Assembly (NCBI GenBank): GCA_964444385.1
Contig: CAYUHD010000012.1
Coordinates: 1-27,563, forward strand
DNA: 27,563 nucleotides
Reading direction: 5' to 3'
Origin: D2472 sp964444385
GTDB lineage: Bacteria > Pseudomonadota > Gammaproteobacteria > Magnimaribacterales > D2472
In this document: in pieces, positions 24,729-27,563 of the stretch
Position numbering within the stretch: the stretch's first letter is position 1
Layout of the letters: each line of letters begins with the position of its first letter
Program-made: the position numbers and the translations under genes
Notes under the pieces: model-generated
What the model was told of the DNA's origin: nothing
Databases searched by the model: none
What the model saw: only the letters and a program-made list of their open reading frames with translations

Positions 24729-24766
24729 GCAGTTAATTGTGAGAAATAAAAAAAAGGGGGTTAGTT

Positions 24767-25669
24767 ATGAAGATTAAATCTTTAAGTTATATATTGATTG
24801 AATCCACAGATATAAGTCAATGGGAAGCATACGCCAAGGATGTTGTTGGATTAATGAAAAATGAAGATAAGAGTGATGAGAACAACTTATTTCTTCGGAT
24901 GGATGAGAGTCCATTTAGATTTCATGTTCAAAAAAGTGATGTTGATAGATATGCTAGAGGTGGATTTGAGCTTAGCAATAAACAGGATTTTGAAGATGCT
25001 AAAGAGCAGCTTACTGATGCAGGCATAGAATTTAAGACTGAGGATGATGAGCTAGCAAAAATTAGATGTGTTGAGGAAATAATTAGTCTAAATGATCCAG
25101 CAGGAAATTCTCTTGAACTCTTCTATGGCAGATCTGTTGATCAAAATAAATTTAAGTCATCACAAGATATTTCTGCTTTTGTTACTCATGGGCTAGGGTT
25201 GGGCCATGTTGTTTTTGGAACTTTAGAGATTGAAGCTGCACACACATTTTACACTGAAGTGTTGGGCTTTGGAGATTCAGATATTATGCACATGAGATTT
25301 TCTCCTGATCCAAATGATCCCGAGTCTGTATTATATTTTATGCATTGTGATAATCCTCGCCATCATACTGTGGCGATGATGCAAGCTCCAACACCGCCAT
25401 CTGGACTTGTGCATGCGATGGTTGAAGTAGAAACTGCAGAACAGGTTATTGATGCATTAGATAGAGCGGTTGCAAATAATGTTCATATTTCTTCAACACT
25501 TGGAAAGCATATGAACGACAAAATGGTTTCTTTTTATATGCAAACTCCAGCTGGGTTTATGCTTGAATTTGGATATGATGGCATTCAACCTGATTGGGAT
25601 ACTTTTGAAACCACTAATTGTGAGGCTCCAAGCTATTGGGGGCATGAATTTAATATACCAGAGGCATAA
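24767..25669 (+). CDS. Extradiol catechol dioxygenase, HsaC/TesB-like (type I, VOC fold)
   Basis: 300-aa two-domain vicinal-oxygen-chelate enzyme. By alignment to BphC, the Fe(II) ligands are His147 (GLGHVVF), His216 (VHAMVEV) and Glu267 (FMLEFGYDG); second-sphere catalytic residues His200 (NPRHH), His248 (GKHMND) and Tyr257 (VSFYMQTPAG) are all present, so it should be active. In the neighbourhood of ipdAB the expected substrate is 3,4-DHSA, the A-ring catechol of 9,10-seco steroid degradation, with meta cleavage. The N-terminal domain (1-135) is the usual non-catalytic VOC repeat. The ATG has an A/G-rich AAGGGGG ribosome site six bases upstream. It is first in the operon, 3 bp before ipdA. 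Alternative substrates of the biphenyl class cannot be excluded. Confidence 0.9.
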   Translation: MKIKSLSYILIESTDISQWEAYAKDVVGLMKNEDKSDENNLFLRMDESPFRFHVQKSDVDRYARGGFELSNKQDFEDAKEQLTDAGIEFKTEDDELAKIRCVEEIISLNDPAGNSLELFYGRSVDQNKFKSSQDISAFVTHGLGLGHVVFGTLEIEAAHTFYTEVLGFGDSDIMHMRFSPDPNDPESVLYFMHCDNPRHHTVAMMQAPTPPSGLVHAMVEVETAEQVIDALDRAVANNVHISSTLGKHMNDKMVSFYMQTPAGFMLEFGYDGIQPDWDTFETTNCEAPSYWGHEFNIPEA

Positions 25670-25672
25670 TTT

Positions 25673-26542
25673 GTGAATAAAGTTTTAAGCCATAAAGAGG
25701 TGGTAGATAAACTATCAAGCAATATGACTATTGGTATTGGTGGCTGGGGTGCGAGAAGAAAGCCAATGTCTTTAATTAGAGCAATATGTCAATCAGATTT
25801 AAAAGATCTTACTGTTGTAAGTTATGGTGGTCCGGATGTCGGCTTGCTATGTGCTTATAAAAAAGTAAAAAAACTAATTTTTGGTTTTGTATCTTTAGAT
25901 ATGATTCCCTTAGAAGCTCATTTCCGCAAAGCTCGTCAAAACAATGAAATTGAAGTGATGGAGCTAGACGAAGGAATGGTGCAATGGGGTTTGCGTGCGG
26001 CCGCTATGAACTTACCATTTCTTCCAACTAGAGTTGGTTTAGGCACAGATGTATTAACACATAATCCAGAACTAAAATTTGTTAAATCACCATACTCAGA
26101 TAAAGAAAAGTTAGTTGCCATGCCTGCACTTAATCTTGATGCAGCACTGCTTCATGTGAATAAATCTGATGAAAAAGGAAATACTCAAATTATTGGACCT
26201 GATCCATTTTTTGATGAACTCTTTGCCAGAGCTGCCACTAAGACTTTTGTATCATCTGAAGAGGTGGTATCAACTCAGGAATTGGGAGGCAAAGATGGAG
26301 CAATGTTTAATAGATTTGAGAGGAGTCTTGTAACAGGAGTCATTCATTCTCCTTGTGGAGCTCATCCAACATCATGTGCTCCAAATTATGGATTTGATAT
26401 TCAGCATCTCAAAGAATATTCAGCAGCAGCAAAATCTTTTGAAGATTACCGTTTGCAATTTCTTACTAAAACTAATGAAGAATATATAGACTCTGTTGGA
26501 GGGCCTGAATTTATTAATAATATACCACTACCTCAATTTTAA
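25673..26542 (+). CDS. ipdA: Steroid ring-opening hydrolase alpha subunit IpdA (CoA-transferase family)
   Basis: 289 aa, close in pattern to mycobacterial IpdA: MTIGIGGWGARRKPM (18-32), TVVSYGGPDVGLLC (47-60), GFVSLD, ELDEGM (97-102, containing the acidic residue region important in IpdA), NLPFLPTRVGLG, MPALNLDAALLHVN and GPDPFFDELFARAA. IpdAB belongs to the class I CoA-transferase fold but hydrolyses the C ring of COCHEA-CoA, the late CD-ring intermediate of cholesterol and bile-acid catabolism. The start is GTG at 25673 with AGAGG nine bases upstream. The gene sits 3 bp after the dioxygenase and 1 bp before ipdB. Ordinary glutaconate or 3-oxoacid CoA-transferase is unlikely given the GGWG..RKPM and YGGPD motifs. 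Confidence 0.93.
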   Translation: MNKVLSHKEVVDKLSSNMTIGIGGWGARRKPMSLIRAICQSDLKDLTVVSYGGPDVGLLCAYKKVKKLIFGFVSLDMIPLEAHFRKARQNNEIEVMELDEGMVQWGLRAAAMNLPFLPTRVGLGTDVLTHNPELKFVKSPYSDKEKLVAMPALNLDAALLHVNKSDEKGNTQIIGPDPFFDELFARAATKTFVSSEEVVSTQELGGKDGAMFNRFERSLVTGVIHSPCGAHPTSCAPNYGFDIQHLKEYSAAAKSFEDYRLQFLTKTNEEYIDSVGGPEFINNIPLPQF

Positions 26543-26543
26543 T

Positions 26544-27299
26544 ATGTTAGATTCAACCTCATTAGCAGAAATATGTATAAGCGCAGCTTCTAAGGCATGG
26601 GAGGGAGAAGGGGAGATACTTGCAACTGGTATTGGTTTAATTCCAAGAATTGCTGCAGGTTTAGCAAAGCTAACTCACAGTCAAGATTTAATGATGACTG
26701 ATGGTGAAACTTATCTAATTTCAGAGCCTGCACCAATGGGAAAAAGAGATACATCTCACGATCAGGTTGAAGGATATATGAGTTACAGTCGCGTATTTGA
26801 GAACCTTTGGAGCGGTAAGAGACATGCAATGGTTACTCCTACTCAAATAGATTGTTTTGGACAAACTAATATTAGTGCAATCGGTGATTATAATTCTCCA
26901 AAAGTTCAACTTCTTGGTGTAAGAGGTTTCCCTGGTAACTTCATTAATCATAAAAATTCAATTTTTATACCGAATCACTCCGTAAAAACTTTTGTGGAAG
27001 AGGAAGTTGATATGGTGTCAGGAATGGGCTTTAAGAATCAAGAGTTATCAAATGGTAAATTTGAAATCAAATTAGTTGTAACAAACTTGGGAGTCTTTGA
27101 TTTTAATGGGAAAGATAATAGCTTACAGTTACTCACGTTGCACCCAGGCGTCAGTGTTGATGATGTGATTAAGAATACTGGCTTTGATCTTACAATCAAA
27201 TCAGAAGGTCTCACACCAATGCCCTCAAGTGAAGATCTTCATTTAATAAGGGATATCCTTGACCCCCAAGGTATTCGCAACTCAATTTTTGGAGAATAA
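26544..27299 (+). CDS. ipdB: Steroid ring-opening hydrolase beta subunit IpdB
   Basis: 252 aa from the ATG at 26544, partner of IpdA in the COCHEA-CoA hydrolase heterotetramer. IpdB features are LMMTDGETYLIS (about 50-61), QVEGYMSYSRVFENLWSGKR, an NISAIGDY segment, the strongly conserved VRGFPGNFINH, DMVSGMGF, TNLGVFDF and LHPGVSVDDV. The SENG-type catalytic glutamate motif of true class I CoA-transferases is not seen, which agrees with a hydrolase role. The frame is open 48 bp further upstream inside ipdA, but the ATG directly after the ipdA stop gives the length and N-terminus expected. There is no separate ribosome site, so translation is probably coupled to ipdA. Confidence 0.92.
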   Translation: MLDSTSLAEICISAASKAWEGEGEILATGIGLIPRIAAGLAKLTHSQDLMMTDGETYLISEPAPMGKRDTSHDQVEGYMSYSRVFENLWSGKRHAMVTPTQIDCFGQTNISAIGDYNSPKVQLLGVRGFPGNFINHKNSIFIPNHSVKTFVEEEVDMVSGMGFKNQELSNGKFEIKLVVTNLGVFDFNGKDNSLQLLTLHPGVSVDDVIKNTGFDLTIKSEGLTPMPSSEDLHLIRDILDPQGIRNSIFGE

Positions 27300-27301
27300 G
27301 T

Positions 27302-27563
27302 ATGCCTAGAAGTAAACCAACAATTACATATAAGAGGAAAGATGAAATCGCCATCATTTCTATGAACAGGCCTGAATACAATAATGCTCAAAATGGTAAA
27401 ATGACTTATGACTTAGATAAGGCTTTTAAAAGGGCCATTGATGATGATGGAGTTAAGGTAATTGTCTTAAAGGGCAATGGAAAGCATTTTTCAGCAGGTC
27501 ATGATATCGGAACACCTGGCAGAGATGTTGATGTTGAGTATGATCGAAAATCGATGTGGTATG
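27302..27563 (+). CDS. Enoyl-CoA hydratase/isomerase (crotonase) family protein, 3' truncated by window
   Basis: Only the first 87 codons are visible. The crotonase N-terminus reads IAIISMNRPEYNNAQN, and the first oxyanion-hole segment is GKHFSAGHDIGTPGRD (about 62-77). The second CoA/active-site half lies beyond the window. GGAGAAT before the ATG, and a 2-bp gap to ipdB, place it in the same operon. In Mycobacterium ipdAB is neighboured by the crotonase EchA20 (D-ring opening), but the visible sequence does not look like a close EchA20 match, so its step in the pathway (side-chain or ring beta-oxidation) is undetermined. Confidence 0.85.
   Translation, partial: MPRSKPTITYKRKDEIAIISMNRPEYNNAQNGKMTYDLDKAFKRAIDDDGVKVIVLKGNGKHFSAGHDIGTPGRDVDVEYDRKSMWY

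Noticed and set aside
24767..25669. Biphenyl-type (BphC) dioxygenase for aromatic pollutants
   Set aside because: The active-site residues cannot distinguish BphC from HsaC, but the immediate ipdA-ipdB context points to steroid A-ring cleavage and no bph-type genes are present.
25673..27299. Ordinary two-subunit CoA-transferase (glutaconate or 3-oxoacid type)
   Set aside because: The conserved segments (GGWG..RKPM, YGGPD, VRGFPGN, LGVFDF) are those of IpdA/IpdB and the SENG-type catalytic glutamate motif is not seen.

Overview
The window looks like chromosome from a small-genome, AT-rich (by eye about two-thirds A+T) gammaproteobacterium, most likely a marine, SAR86/OMG-like lineage. That placement is inferred from gene order and protein style, not from a marker-tree search. 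Supporting gammaproteobacterial order includes a lytic transglycosylase beside and divergent from purL, and alaS-lysC followed by tRNA-Ser(GCU). Typical proteobacterial versions of HflX, NudL, GloC (YcbL) and gamma-carbonic anhydrase are also present. Packing is very tight: convergent genes are separated by about 1-15 bp or overlap, several starts are TTG or GTG, and no gap exceeds about 190 bp. I see no insertion sequence, phage, integrase or CRISPR array.

Layout. 1-50: 5' part of a tRNA-Asn on the minus strand. 97-2106: uvrB. 2109-2828 (minus): an MltF-like lytic transglycosylase lipoprotein without the usual N-terminal solute-binding domain. 2868-6722: purL. 6738-7274 (minus): a zinc-ribbon Nudix hydrolase. 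7326-14271: a dense co-directional run of six genes: NudL-type CoA pyrophosphatase, gamma-carbonic anhydrase, dienelactone hydrolase, alaS, lysC and a Bacteroidetes-style dihydroorotase. 14316-14405: tRNA-Ser(GCU). 14409-14942 (minus): a GNAT acetyltransferase. 15021-18934: a PIF1-like helicase, an FAD monooxygenase and a sodium:alanine symporter. 18936-20531 (minus): a PYROXD2-like oxidoreductase. 20619-21434: an unrecognised outer-membrane lipoprotein made of two similar halves, ending at a bidirectional terminator shared with hflX (minus). 22790-24575: DUF1330 protein, hot-dog thioesterase, TM2 protein and GloC hydrolase.

24576-27563: the longest non-coding gap (191 bp) holds a promoter candidate and clustered symmetric motifs. 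It precedes a tightly packed operon encoding an HsaC-type extradiol dioxygenase, IpdA, IpdB and the start of an enoyl-CoA hydratase, cut by the window edge. This combination is the signature of aerobic steroid ring degradation (9,10-seco pathway): HsaC cleaves the aromatised A ring and IpdAB opens the last (C) ring. The rest of the pathway would be expected beyond base 27563.

The best leads are the steroid operon with its candidate operator region, the dihydroorotase sitting where gammaproteobacteria normally keep csrA, the two-repeat lipoprotein, the domain-reduced MltF homologue, and several start codons placed 6-8 nt after a -10-like hexamer with no Shine-Dalgarno sequence, suggesting leaderless mRNAs.
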